A stretch of 64,000 nt of DNA from NCBI GenBank assembly GCA_016713985.1, contig JADJOD010000008.1:23383-87382 (forward strand), given 5' to 3'. The DNA comes from Lewinellaceae bacterium (lineage in GTDB: Bacteria; Bacteroidota; Bacteroidia; Chitinophagales; Saprospiraceae). Shown piece after piece: positions 51,601 to 61,600 of this stretch (its first letter is position 1; each line of letters opens with the position of its first letter). Below the pieces are notes generated by a model. That model was not told the origin of the DNA, did no database searches, and saw nothing but the letters and a program-made list of their open reading frames with translations. The translations under genes were made by a program, and so were the position numbers.

Positions 51601-53268
51601 TTCCTCGTGAGTTGGTCCGGCCAGACTTCGGGCTCCAAACTCGAAACCAATACCACGATTTCCATTTGCACTTTCGGCAAAGGGGTATATAATATTTCGG
51701 TAGCCGACAATGCCGGCAACGTGTTCAATATCGGCGCCGTCAACGTTCCGGGCCTTCAACCTGCACTGGCCAGCCCGAGTGTAAGCCAGCCGAACCAGGC
51801 GTTTGCCAACGGAAGTATCGTGCTCAGCCCGGTACCGGATACCGTAGCCATGACCTACAACTGGACCGGCCCGAACAACTTTACCTCCACCTCGAATGCC
51901 ATCATGAACCGCGACTCGGGTGTATACATCGTGACGGTTACAAACCCCAACTCGGGTTGTACCTCCGTATACAGTTTCCACCTCCTTCGTCAATGGCCGG
52001 CGATTGATTTTACGGCCGGCGAAATTGATAACCCCAACTGTATCGGCAGCACCGACGGCGGTATCAACCTGAATATTTCCGGCGGCAATCCGCCCTACGA
52101 ATATGCCTGGACCGGCCCGAACAACTTTACGGCCAGCACCAAAAACGTCAGCGGCCTCGCAGCGGGAACCTACTCGGTCACGGTAACGGACCAGAACGAC
52201 ACCTTAAAAGTACTCAGCGTAACACTCGCCGCACAGTCGCTTCTGGCGGTGACCAACGTGAACGAACTGTCCGACTACGGCGGCTTTCAGGTGAGTGGCG
52301 CCGATAACTGCGACGGCATCGCCAGTGTTGTGTTTACCGGCGCTTCGGGTGCGACGAACATTCTCTGGAGCAACGGCGTCACAACGGCTACAAACGAAAC
52401 CCTTTGTGGTGGCGACTACTCCGTAATAGTGACCGACGCTTTGGGCTGTACGGCTTCCTGGGCAGATGCCCTGACGGAACCTGCTGCCATTGCGCCTGCG
52501 GCTTCCATCACTAACCCGGTCAGCTGCCACGGCGAATGCGACGGCGTAGCGCGGGTAACCGTTTCCGGCGGCAAAGCGCCTTATACCGTCAAGTGGTCGA
52601 ACAATCAGATCGACCAGGTGCCTGTAGCCGGCGGATTCAGCCAGTCGGTGAACCTGTGCGGCGGCGACTATACCGTGACTATCACCGATGCGCTCGGCGC
52701 CACCAAAGTGGTTCAGGTGCCGGTAATCGACCCGGCTCCGCTCACCATTGTATTCGACGAACTGGTACCGCAATCTTTCAACTCCTGCGACGGCGAACTG
52801 ATCGCCTCTGTTGCCGGCGCCAACCCGCCGTTCAACTATACCTGGTCGAGCAGTTTTGGCAAAAGCGGCGATATTCAACGCGCCGAAGGCCTTTGTGCCG
52901 GTGAAATCGTTCAGTTTGTCGTCACGGATGCAGCCGGTTGTATCGGAGTGGGTGTGGATACCCTCGACTATCCGGAAGACGGCTGCCTCCAGGTGCGCCC
53001 CGTGATCACACCCGGCGAACAGGACGGCAACAACGACTTTGTCTACATCTCCTGCATCGAAGGTATACAGAACACCATCGAGATCTATAACCGCTGGGGG
53101 CAATTGGTATACCAGGCAACGAACTACGACAACTCCACCACCCGCTGGGAAGGCACCAACAAATCCGGTCAGCCGCTTGCAGAAGGTGTGTACTTCTACG
53201 TGCTCAACTATACCGACCCGCTCATCGGGCCGCAACAACAAAAAGGATACATCAATTTGCTCAGGTAA
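48676..53268 (+). CDS. scaffold protein: three cohesin-like domains, SprB-like repeats, type B T9SS C-terminus
   Basis: A 1530-residue exported protein from ATG 48676 (MKPIMYYLMAGFLLISSQIF, signal peptide). Residues about 23-155, 170-310 and 324-470 are three cohesin-like domains, each with an ISSLQLPIIYNN / ISMQYAMHWD / IAMQFGICYD strand and a GxTxPNxTxIFxxxF strand. About 470-1430 are repeated SprB-like/PKD-like units with CNGENNGTISLAIAGG, PYTYAWSGP and GTYSVTVTD-type motifs, about ten in number. The last about 95 residues (VITPGEQDGNNDFVYISCIE ... IYNRWGQLVYQ) are a type B T9SS domain. The partner PorP/SprF gene follows. No enzyme domain is seen, so a structural or adhesive role is likely. 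Confidence 0.88.
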   Translation: MKPIMYYLMAGFLLISSQIFGQTLVTNMTPATVTSPIGSAVNIQLKVTNFTNISSLQLPIIYNNTVLKFDSIYNAALPGFINGNYFVPSAGKINVSWFADPGGYPNGFTVPNSTSIFTLHFTVLTNGMTSVNIDNTAPGIEVINNNGGIVTVNYQTGGSTVTGGSGQAPLQGFHVIANTIYIPQGQTGCMPVTVHDFDTIISMQYAMHWDKDVLQFQNTQSYNLPDLTAGSFGGTPTTGLQLLAWSDPSAAGVTRADGTKIYDVCFTAIGAPGSSSLVTIDGVGFPAGTGTAEAFNGQSQNVWVNNQSGITDTIFVVTAPPPPNSVTFTMDKDTVGTGGQTCIDVKVKNFNSIIAMQFGICYDATKLQFQAPIQLTPNPLSLTMGGNFNTTTAGEIKFSWSDPAALGVTLPNDTKIFSVCFTAAAPVGTLVPVTFCPLPGLPVEIVKEPDGPVTPALVNGSVLVSNLVPTVNLQTTGACGGANVGTATANVANGTANTYAWSGPGGFTGNTKTVTGLAVGTYSVTVTLAGGSTIVGSGQVQASNISIPTPQLNISNVKCNGENNGTISLAIAGGIAPYTYAWSGPGTFADTTEDIDSLSPGIYTLLVTDNAGCSFTSQPYTVSQPGVLTASLATSQNATCFGSSTGKADINVSGGTATFTYAWKSVPGGVPVLPAVKNPTNLAVGTYNVTVTDVNGCTTSLANPVTITGPSSALAVATPVTKTNVICYGANTGSISLAISGGWSGNYTVNWTPQIPGGANPTGLAAGAYVPVVTDQGGCTLQLTPVVINQPPAITAGSPVIVHNLCPGDLDGGINIQVSGGNGAPYQVNWPGGLSGQTLSDLAGGDYVPTVTDAINCTFVLPAITVNEPAPILPLLETVTDATGGLNNGSVSLDLSGGTSPYTVSWTGPNSFAASTEDISALAPGDYVLNVTDANNCTYSKTYKVGPDFSILATTTAACGNDGCINLQISGGVPPFLVSWSGQTSGSKLETNTTISICTFGKGVYNISVADNAGNVFNIGAVNVPGLQPALASPSVSQPNQAFANGSIVLSPVPDTVAMTYNWTGPNNFTSTSNAIMNRDSGVYIVTVTNPNSGCTSVYSFHLLRQWPAIDFTAGEIDNPNCIGSTDGGINLNISGGNPPYEYAWTGPNNFTASTKNVSGLAAGTYSVTVTDQNDTLKVLSVTLAAQSLLAVTNVNELSDYGGFQVSGADNCDGIASVVFTGASGATNILWSNGVTTATNETLCGGDYSVIVTDALGCTASWADALTEPAAIAPAASITNPVSCHGECDGVARVTVSGGKAPYTVKWSNNQIDQVPVAGGFSQSVNLCGGDYTVTITDALGATKVVQVPVIDPAPLTIVFDELVPQSFNSCDGELIASVAGANPPFNYTWSSSFGKSGDIQRAEGLCAGEIVQFVVTDAAGCIGVGVDTLDYPEDGCLQVRPVITPGEQDGNNDFVYISCIEGIQNTIEIYNRWGQLVYQATNYDNSTTRWEGTNKSGQPLAEGVYFYVLNYTDPLIGPQQQKGYINLLR

Positions 53269-53282
53269 TAAATAAGTAAGGT

Positions 53283-53395
53283 AAGGTTTAAGGGTTTGAA
53301 GGTTTCAGGGTTGTGGCAACGCTGAACCCTGAAACCCTTAAACCCTGGAACCCTGAAACCCTTAAACCTTGAAACCCTTAAACCTTCAAACCTTA
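53283..53395. repeat. GGTTTCAGGGTT hairpin element, copy 2
   Basis: Same core as at 3403-3507, including the loop GTGGCAACGC. It separates the scaffold and PorP genes. Between two co-directional genes it could lower the amount of porP transcript by partial termination. Confidence 0.8.
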
Positions 53396-53425
53396 ATATT
53401 TTTTACGCCCAAACTTTCGATTACG

Positions 53426-54373
53426 ATGAAAAAGGCATTTTTTACCCTCATATTCGGCGTCATCACCCTCGCCGCTTTCGCTCAGGAACAAGCAATCTAC
53501 TCTCAATACCAGGTATTTCCGATTCTCGTCAACCCGGGATACACGGGCTTCCAGGATCAACACGAATTCATTGGTAACGCCCGCAGCACCTGGACGGGTT
53601 TTCCCGGCAAACCGACCGATTTCACCGTGATGTACAGCGGCCCGCTGGGCGACAAGCTGGCGCTGGGTGGCGGCCTGTTCTCCGAAAAAGTCGGCGATGT
53701 GACCACGCTGAAATTCCAGCTCAACTACGCTTTCCGGTTTCGGATTCAAAAAGCGCGTATCGGATTGGGGCTTTCCACTGAATTCCTGAACCGCCGTGCC
53801 GACGCAGCGCTGCTGACGAACAGCTTAGTGGATAAAAACGACGACGTACTCGAAGGTCTGACCGAAGGCCAGAAAATATTCGACGCTTCTATCGGCGGTT
53901 ATATGTTGTACGATGATCGCCTGTTCATCAGCGCCTCCTTGCCCAATACGATCCGCACACGCCTCGACGACGTGCCGGTTGCCACCAACACGAACCCCAA
54001 CGGTTCTATTTTCCAGCATTACATTTTCCAACTCGGCTACATTGCCAATATTCCGAGCCAGAACTTCCAGCTCATTCCCTCGCTTACGATCCGCCAGATT
54101 CGGGATACTCCTTTCCAGATCGACGTGAACCTGCAGGGCCGCTTTATGGAGGACAAACTCATTGCCGGGCTGACCTACCGCCCGAGCAGCAAGGGTTCTG
54201 CCGTATTTATGATCGGCACCAAACTCAGCAAGCTCCAGTTGTTCTATTCCTACGACGTTTCTTTCTCCAATTTCCAGCAATACAATGCCGGATCGCACGA
54301 AATCAGCGTGGCTTATACCCTGCCGCGCAAAGCGTTGAAAAAAACGACCGACTCCTCGGATCTGTACCAGTGA
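53426..54373 (+). CDS. PorP/SprF-family type IX secretion system membrane protein
   Basis: A 315-residue outer-membrane protein. Signal peptide MKKAFFTLIFGVITLAAFAQ, then the family signature QAIYSQYQVFPILVNPGYTG. The rest has beta-barrel strands (LALGGGLFSEKVGDVTTLKF, FRFRIQKARIGLGLSTEFLN, LFYSYDVSFSNFQQY). PorP/SprF proteins bind cargo with a type B C-terminal domain and hold it on the cell surface; such genes normally sit directly after the cargo gene, as here after the 1530-residue scaffold. The ATG at 53426 is the start of the signal peptide. Confidence 0.93.
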   Translation: MKKAFFTLIFGVITLAAFAQEQAIYSQYQVFPILVNPGYTGFQDQHEFIGNARSTWTGFPGKPTDFTVMYSGPLGDKLALGGGLFSEKVGDVTTLKFQLNYAFRFRIQKARIGLGLSTEFLNRRADAALLTNSLVDKNDDVLEGLTEGQKIFDASIGGYMLYDDRLFISASLPNTIRTRLDDVPVATNTNPNGSIFQHYIFQLGYIANIPSQNFQLIPSLTIRQIRDTPFQIDVNLQGRFMEDKLIAGLTYRPSSKGSAVFMIGTKLSKLQLFYSYDVSFSNFQQYNAGSHEISVAYTLPRKALKKTTDSSDLYQ

Positions 54374-54452
54374 TTCAGGGTTTCATGATTTCATAAGGTT
54401 TTAAGGTTTCAGGGTTTTGGTAACACGGAACCCTGAAACCTTATGAAACCCC
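54374..54452. repeat. GGTTTCAGGGTT hairpin element, copy 3
   Basis: A slightly diverged copy: GGTTTCAGGGTT-TTGGTAACACGG-AACCCTGAAACC, with outer arms GTTTCATGATTTCATAAGG and CCTTATGAAACCCC. It starts at the porP stop codon. Confidence 0.75.
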
Positions 54453-54528
54453 AATATTTGAAAATCGCGCCCTGCCGTGTGCAAGGGCGGCGAATGATAG
54501 ATGTCTTAAACAATTGGTTTTTGGGATG

Positions 54529-54562
54529 GCCTCTCTCCGAAAAGTCGGCAGGGAGGCTTTTT
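54529..54562 (+). terminator. rho-independent terminator after the PorP gene
   Basis: GCCTCTCTCC and GGGAGGC pair with a loop, followed by TTTTTC. The sequence before the stem, GGTTTTTGGGATG, is shared with the terminator at 62586-62618, so the two 3' ends are related. Confidence 0.75.
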
Positions 54563-54647
54563 CTTGTTACCGGCTTTTGGTATCCGCAAATGAGGTGATC
54601 GGGAGATCGAACTGTAAGAATGTCGAAAATGCATGAAAAAAAATGCG

Positions 54648-54685
54648 ATGCGAGCTCGCATGTTACAGGGAAAGCAATATATTTG
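54648..54685 (+). promoter_or_regulatory. palindromic operator and -7 box
   Basis: ATGCGAGCTCGCAT (14-bp perfect palindrome) lies 16 bp upstream of TATATTTG, where the -33 element should be. A regulator bound here would control the transcript. Confidence 0.45.
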
Positions 54686-54955
54686 TGCTTTGAAACATTT
54701 TTTATCTTTAATCCGCTTAATCTCATGAGTGCAGGTACGCCTTTGCGCTATTTCGCTAAGCACGAGTAAAAAATTTGAAAGTTTTTTACTTTTTCCCGCC
54801 CTCTTTCCCATCCCACATCCGATTTTGGCAAGCATTTTGTGCTTGTTTTGTACGCAGCATTACAGGTTTGTTTCCCGAACTGTACATGCATGTGTTCGTT
54901 TTTTTGATTTTAATCTGAAATCGCGTCGCGCGGTTTTATCCGTACTTTAATCTTC

Positions 54956-55075
54956 ATGAAAAGAGAAATTACGCCTTTCCCGTTTCTTTGCCCGGTTTTT
55001 TCGGGCAGTAAAAGCAGTAATCGCCGGTGCACCGCTCCGACGATTACTGCTTTTTTTGTTTGCGGAAAAGCATAA
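54956..55075 (+). CDS. possible leader peptide overlapping a terminator
   Basis: A 39-residue frame starting MKREITPFPFLCPVFSGSKS and ending VCGKA, with no recognised domain. Codons 19 to about 34 lie in the terminator hairpin at 55011-55056. A similarly placed frame with a hairpin occurs at 62896-63006. Translation of this frame could affect folding of the hairpin, as in attenuation. It may not be translated at all. Confidence 0.3.
   Translation: MKREITPFPFLCPVFSGSKSSNRRCTAPTITAFFVCGKA
55011..55056 (+). terminator. terminator or attenuator hairpin upstream of the small exported protein
   Basis: AAAGCAGTAATCG and CGATTACTGCTTT form a 13-bp stem around a GC-rich loop, followed by TTTTTTTG. 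Because it is 90 bp before a start codon it may be a regulated attenuator. Confidence 0.7.
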
Positions 55076-55145
55076 AGAATAAGCCTGCGGCTTTTTGGTC
55101 CTGAGGCAATCTGAATTTTATCTAACTCACTCTAATTTTTTTAAC

Positions 55146-55541
55146 ATGAAAGTAACGACAGCAAAACATGGGCTCCGCTCGATCGTGACGGCGTTCTTTT
55201 TGTTTGGTGCATTGCTGTTTAGCGCTTCAAGCGCCAATGCGCAGACTTACAATTGGATGACCGAGTCCGAGGCGCTTACCGCGCTTGACGGCGCCATTAA
55301 CCTGCTCGCGTTGGATCAATCCAACTTCACACCGGGCAGTACTCCGTGGACGAATGCTGAAAACCACATTCACTATTACAAACTTGTTTACGCTGCGATC
55401 AACGACGGATCTTCGGTTCCGGATGCGGTTGATACCACGTTAATGGCCCTCAATGATGAAAAAACGGCTCTGGCCGATTTGTACACCAAACAAGTGTTAG
55501 GCGTACTCCGAGCGGACATTGTTGATTTATTGACCCTGTAA
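55146..55541 (+). CDS. small exported protein of unknown function
   Basis: A 131-residue protein with signal peptide (SIVTAFFLFGALLFSASSAN ending AQ). The mature part is helical (EALTALDGAINLLALDQSN, NAENHIHYYKLVYAAINDGS, NDEKTALADLYTKQVLGVLR) with a conserved start TYNWM. No family was recognised. A damaged relative with TYNWM and matching later helices lies at 63094-63486; in both cases a large surface-protein gene follows. I infer a helper or accessory of those proteins. The start is ATG 55146; an open extension to 55095 overlaps no signal. Confidence 0.75.
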   Translation: MKVTTAKHGLRSIVTAFFLFGALLFSASSANAQTYNWMTESEALTALDGAINLLALDQSNFTPGSTPWTNAENHIHYYKLVYAAINDGSSVPDAVDTTLMALNDEKTALADLYTKQVLGVLRADIVDLLTL

Positions 55542-55601
55542 GTCCTTTAATCCATTGTCTCATTGACTCAAAATTTTTTGGTTTTAAAAAAATTACGTCT
55601 C

Positions 55602-58600
55602 ATGATTAAGAAAATTACGCAAAGCTTCCATTCTAATGCTTCGCGGCACATAACCAGGTGGTTAGTGGCTATGGTTTTGCCTTTACTGATGTCTCAGGTA
55701 GCCCAGGCACAGCTGAACTATGCAGCCACAAGCTGTAGCGATCCATACGTCCAGGCTCAAGGCCAGGCGGGTACCACCCTTCTCGGCGTAGGTGATGATG
55801 TGATCTTTCCCACGGTCACCCTGCCCTTCCCCTTTACGTTTTACTTCACGTCCTTCACCCAGGTGAATGTGGGCACCAACGGTTTCGTTGTGTTCCAGCC
55901 GGGTACTAACCGGGGCTTGGGTAATGCCACTTTGCCAACAGCTATCGTCGGCGCGGCGTTGTACCCTTATTGGGACGACCTGGATGCCGATGCGCTCGTC
56001 AATCCGAATTGCGGCGTTTACACACGCACCGACGGCGTAGCGCCCAACCGGATATTCACGATCGAGTGGTACCAAATAGGCCACTTTAATCATGATGCCC
56101 AGGGCGGCGACATTACATTCCAGGTTCGCCTTTTTGAAAACGGCAACCGCATCCAGTATAAATACCTCGACACGCAATTTGCCGGCACCCAGGCGGCTAA
56201 TAGTAATGGCGCGAGCGCCACGGTCGGTCTGGAAGGCATAGTCGCCACTCCCCGCCCGAACACACTCGTCGGATTTAACGTGAACGGCAGCGTGACGAGC
56301 GGCCAATGTATCGAATTCATACTGCCTACGCCTTGCAACCCGATACCTACCGGTACGGTGACCGTTGGTACGTCCGCGGATCTTTGCGTTGCCAATGCGA
56401 CCATTGCAATACCCAGCTTCAACCCGGCCGGATGTGCGAACGGCACCACGACCGGTCTGCGCTACAGTGTGAACGGCGGCGCCTTCACCAATGTGACGTT
56501 ACCGGCAGCCACTGTTACCATTCCGAACCTGCCCAGGGGCAGCAACGTGATCACCTGGCAAACTTACCTGATAGCCAATGGTGCAACAACGGGCGTGGCT
56601 ACGCAAACTGTCATCGTGGTCGATTCGCAACCGCCGACGATTACCTGCCCGGCCAACATTACCTATAACCTGGATCCGGGCCTTTGCTCGACCATTCACG
56701 CCTATAATGTAACGGCTACGGATAACTGCCCCGGCCCGACCCAGAGCCTGAACCAGAACCTGGGATGGCCGCAAGTGGTGGATATTGCGCTTGTTTGCAG
56801 CAATGCCGCACCGGATTTCCTCTCCTACTATCGCGTATTTAACGTCACACAGAACCTGACCGCCAACAGCATCAACCTCGGTGTATGGCGCGCTACGCCG
56901 GGTTCTCCCTTTACCATCAAGTTGTATTCGCTTTCGGGTGCGGTTACCAACCCGATCAATCAGGCGAACATGACGCTCCTGAGCACGACGGTATACAACC
57001 CGACGGCCATTGCCAATGCTACGACGATCAATATTCCGCTGACGCCGACTCCGGTTACCGCCGGCACCCAGTTGGTGGTGGAAATTGGCGCTGCGGGTAC
57101 GGCTACTCCGGTATCCGGCTCTTCCGTCGGTTTCGACCTTGACGGCGAATCAGCCCCTACCTATGTATATGGTTGCTTCAACACGGCGGGTGTTCCCGCT
57201 CAGATCACCGGCGGTATCAACGACCTGAACTTCTTCAGCACCCGCGGTTTGATCCTGCAACTCAACCTGTCGGCTCCGGCTGTTACGCTGGTTCAGACCG
57301 CAGGTCTGCCCTCCGGCTCGGAATTCCCGATCGGCAAAACCACCAACTGCTTCCTGGCCACGGATGCCACGGGTAACACCTCTACCTGCTGCTTCGATGT
57401 GACGGTTCTGGAATTCCCGAACCCGGTTCAGACGCTGGTTTGCAACGACCTCGTGTACGTTTCTTTGGATGCTGACTGCACCGAAAGCCTTGGCGCCGAC
57501 CAGATCCTGGAAGGTGGCCCTTACGGCTGCTACGACGACTATATCGTTCAAATAGACAAAACACCTCCTTTCGGCAACGGCCCGTGGGTGCCTGCAATTC
57601 TGGGCCCCGCCGACATCGGCAAGACGTATGCCGTACAGGTAACCGACCCGGCTACCGGCAACAAATGCTGGGGTAACGTAAAAATCGAAGACAAACTGGC
57701 CCCCGTGCTCGTTTGCCCTCCGGCTTCCGTTGCCTGCAACTCGAATCCGGACCCGGCTACGCCGCCTTCTTCCGTAACGTTCTCGCCCAGCCAGAACTTC
57801 GTGATCGCTGACGCTGCCGTTACAACGGTAAATTTCAACGTTGCTCCGGGCGCTTCGGTCAACGACCTGAATGTAGTGTTCAAAACCAACCACACGTGGG
57901 TGGGCGACATCAGCGCTACGCTGACTTCTCCTTCCGGCACACAAATTACCTTGTTCAACCGCCCGACCAACGGCACTTGCCAGGGCGACGGTCTGGATGT
58001 GGTATTCGACGATGCCGCTACACTGACGGCCGCACAATTTGTGGCTACCTGCGGTAACAACCCGGCCATCGCCGGCACGTACCAGCCTGCAACGGCTCTG
58101 TCTACGTTTAACGGCCAGCCTACCGGCGGTGTATGGATACTCCGTGTAACCGACTTCGTAGGCGGCGACCTGGGCCCTGTGAGCTTTGCTCAGCTCAACT
58201 TTTCGGCCACCACACAAAGCCCCGGCTTCCCGAACGGCCTGACCATTAACCAGACCGTATTCCCGACGGGTACACCGCAGACCTATACGGTACCTGCAGG
58301 TTCAGGATCACCTGTTGTGGAAAACTGCTCCGACGTAACCTTGAGTTACCAGGATGCCGAAGTCACCCAGGATTGCGCCTCGGGCCTGACCAAAATAGTG
58401 AACCGGAAATGGACGGCCATCGACGCGAGCGGCAATACAAAAACCTGCGTACAGGTGCTCAGTTTCCTCCGCCCGACACTTGCCGATCTGACCTTCCCGC
58501 CGGATTATGACGGCGTAGACGAGCCTGCTCTGCAGTGTGGCGTTGGCTACCCGACTCCGCAAGCGCTGGAGAACTCCGGTCTTCAAGGTTTCCCGTATGT

Positions 58601-61600
58601 ATTCAACGAACCGGATGGCTGCAATATCAACTGGACCTACGAAGATTCCCCGATCCAGATTTGCGACGGAACACTCAAAATCTTCCGCGAATGGAAAGCG
58701 ATCGACTGGTGCGCCGGCACTTCCGCCAAACACGACCAGATCATCAAAATCCTCGATGAACAAGGCCCGAGCATTGCTTGCCCGGCCAACCTGACGGTAT
58801 CGACCGATCCGTTCACGTGCTGTGCACAAATCAACCTTCCGGATGTGATCATCAGCGACAACTGCTCGCGGATCAACAACATCAGCGGTATGATCATCGG
58901 CATTGATCCTTCGACGCTGGACACGATCGGCATGTTCCCGATCGGCGGCAGCCTGACGACGTTCCCGGGCAACAACCTGTGGAACCCGGATACACTCGGC
59001 GCTTTCGGCACCTCTCCTTGTCTGCCCCAGGGCACCCACACGGTGGTGTACCAGGCAGAAGACGACTGCGGCAACACGAGCACCTGCACGTTCCGCATCA
59101 ATGTTCGCGACTTTGTTCCGCCGGTAGCGGCTTGCGACGAGTTCACGATCGTATCGATCGGTCTGGACGATCCGTTCGACTGCTACGAGCCTGCTGACGG
59201 CTGCGACGGCGCGGGTGTAACGTGGGTGAAAGCCTCTACGTTCGACGACGGTTCTTACGACAACTGCAACAACATCAAACTGACGATCAAACGCCTGCCG
59301 GACATGGTAACCGGCAGCTACAGCCAGTGCATCCAGGACCTGAACTCGATCAACGGCCACCCGGATTGCGACGACTTCTTCCCGGATTTCCCGAATGAAT
59401 TCGAACGCGCTTACGGAAGGCGACTCGATCAAATTCTACTGCTGCGAAGTAGGTACCACACAAATGGTGCTGTTGACGGTATACCAACTGGATGCCTTCG
59501 GCAACTTCACGATCGGACCTGACGGTTCGCCGGTATCGAACTCCTGCATGGTGGAAGTAGAAGTACAGGACAAAATCAAACCGGTATGTGTATCACCGGG
59601 CAACGTAACGGTATCGTGCGAATCGTTTGACCCGGAGCCTTGGGCGTACGGCAAACCGGCGGTATACGACAACTGCTGCTTGGATACGTCGAAAGTCTAC
59701 CAGGGCCAGTGCGGTTTGACGCACAGCGTCAACTACAACCTGTTCGACACCTTGTGCAACAAAGGCACGATCACGCGCACGTTCCGTGTGTATGACTGCC
59801 ATGGCCAGCAAAACCAGTGCACGCAGCGTATCATCGTGAACTACGAACAGGATTACTTCGTAAAATTCCCGAACGACGTTATCGTAACGGTATGCGACGG
59901 CACGGGCAACTACGGCGAACCCTCGTTCTACGGCAAAGATTGTGAACTGCTGGGTGTAACGTTTGAAGACGACGTGTTCACGGTACTACCGGACGCATGT
60001 TTGAAAATCGAACGTACGTGGAAAATCATCAACTGGTGCACTTACAACCCGAATGCGGGTTGCATCACGGTACCAACCGCGAACCCGAACGCGACATCGA
60101 ACAGCCCGCAGAACCTTCCGGGCCCGATCGTATCGGCATGTGGCACGCCTGCACCGTGGAACCCGACGATCGTCTCCGATCGCCCGGGCCAGCCGCAGAC
60201 GAACTTCTGCACGTTCTACGACGCAAACGCGAACTGCTACATCCACAAACAGATCATAAAGATCATCGACACGCAGAAACCGACGGTAACCTGCCCGGCA
60301 TCTCCGGTGGAATACTGCGACCTGACGGTGAACGACCCGCTGCTGTGGAACCAGTCGTACTGGTGGGACCCGATTGTAGGCCAGCACGACCTTTGCGAAG
60401 GTGATGCACCGCTGACGATCACGGCCACGGACGCCTGCTCGGCGCCAACGTGAACATCTCGTACCAGTTGTTCTTAGACCTGAACGGCGACAACACGATG
60501 GAAACGGTGGTAAGCAGCAACAACACCCCTGCCCCCGGCACGGTTAACTTCAACAACGCGGGCAACCCGAGTTACACCGGCGGCGTACCGCAGGTGTTCG
60601 ACGGACGTCCGGTGTTGCCGAACGAAATCTACCGCTGGGCGAATCACCCAGAGCGTGAGCGGCACGACGCGCACGGCCAAGTGTACAGTGGAAAACGTTT
60701 GCACAAATGCCGACACCGACCAACCAGTTTGGCTCGGCAGGTATCGCACCGCAACTGCCTTACGGCACACACAAGATCAAGTGGACGATCACGGACGGCT
60801 GCGGCAACGAAACGTACTGCGAATACACCTTCGTGGTTGCAGACTGCAAAGCGCCGACGGTGGTATGCCACAACTGCCTGAGCGTGAACATCATGCCGAC
60901 GCAGATGGTACAATTGTGGGCGACCGACTTCCTGCAGTACGCAGAAGACAACTGCACGCCTCCGACGACGTACACCCCCGGCCCGAACCAGTTGAAATTT
61001 GCGATCCGCAAAGCAGGCACAGGAACGGACTTCCCGGTAGACGCGTTGGGCAACCCGATCACGAGCATCACGTTTACGTGTGCGGAGTTGGGCAAAAAAG
61101 ACGTTGAATTGTGGGCGATGGATTTGGCCGGCAACGCGGACTACTGCCTGACGTTCGTTGATGTACAGGACAACAACAACAACTGTGTACCTGGCGGAAC
61201 GGTAACGGTAGCGGGCGCTCTGACCACGGAGTCTAACGACGGCGTGGAAGATGCGAACGTAAACCTTCACGCCGGCACGGTGAACCAGTTCCAGATGACG
61301 GATGACCAGGGCATGTTCTCGTTCCCGGAGTTCTGTACCCGTCGAATGCGAACTACACGGTGACGCCGACGAAAGACGACAACCCGCTCAACGGCGTATC
61401 GACGTATGACCTGGTGTTGATCTCGAAACACATCCTCGGCTTAGAGCCGTTGAACAGCCCGTACAAAATGATCGCAGCGGATGCCAACAAATCCAACTCG
61501 ATCACGACGTTCGACATCGTAGAGATCCGCAAGTTGATCCTGGGCATCTACAACGAGTTGCCGAACAACACCTCTTGGCGCTTTGTGGACAAAGACTATG

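Larger units (their letters stand above)
54563..55145 (+). promoter_or_regulatory. long leader with short reading frames and an internal terminator
   Basis: About 580 bp without a large gene. In order: the perfect palindrome ATGCGAGCTCGCAT (54648-54661), a -7 box TATATTTG (54678-54685), a 14-codon frame (54725-54769) that begins AATCTCATG, AT-rich DNA, a 39-codon frame (54956-55075) that begins ATCTTCATG and contains a terminator hairpin, then the small exported-protein gene. I infer a leader RNA with attenuation. Confidence 0.5.
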
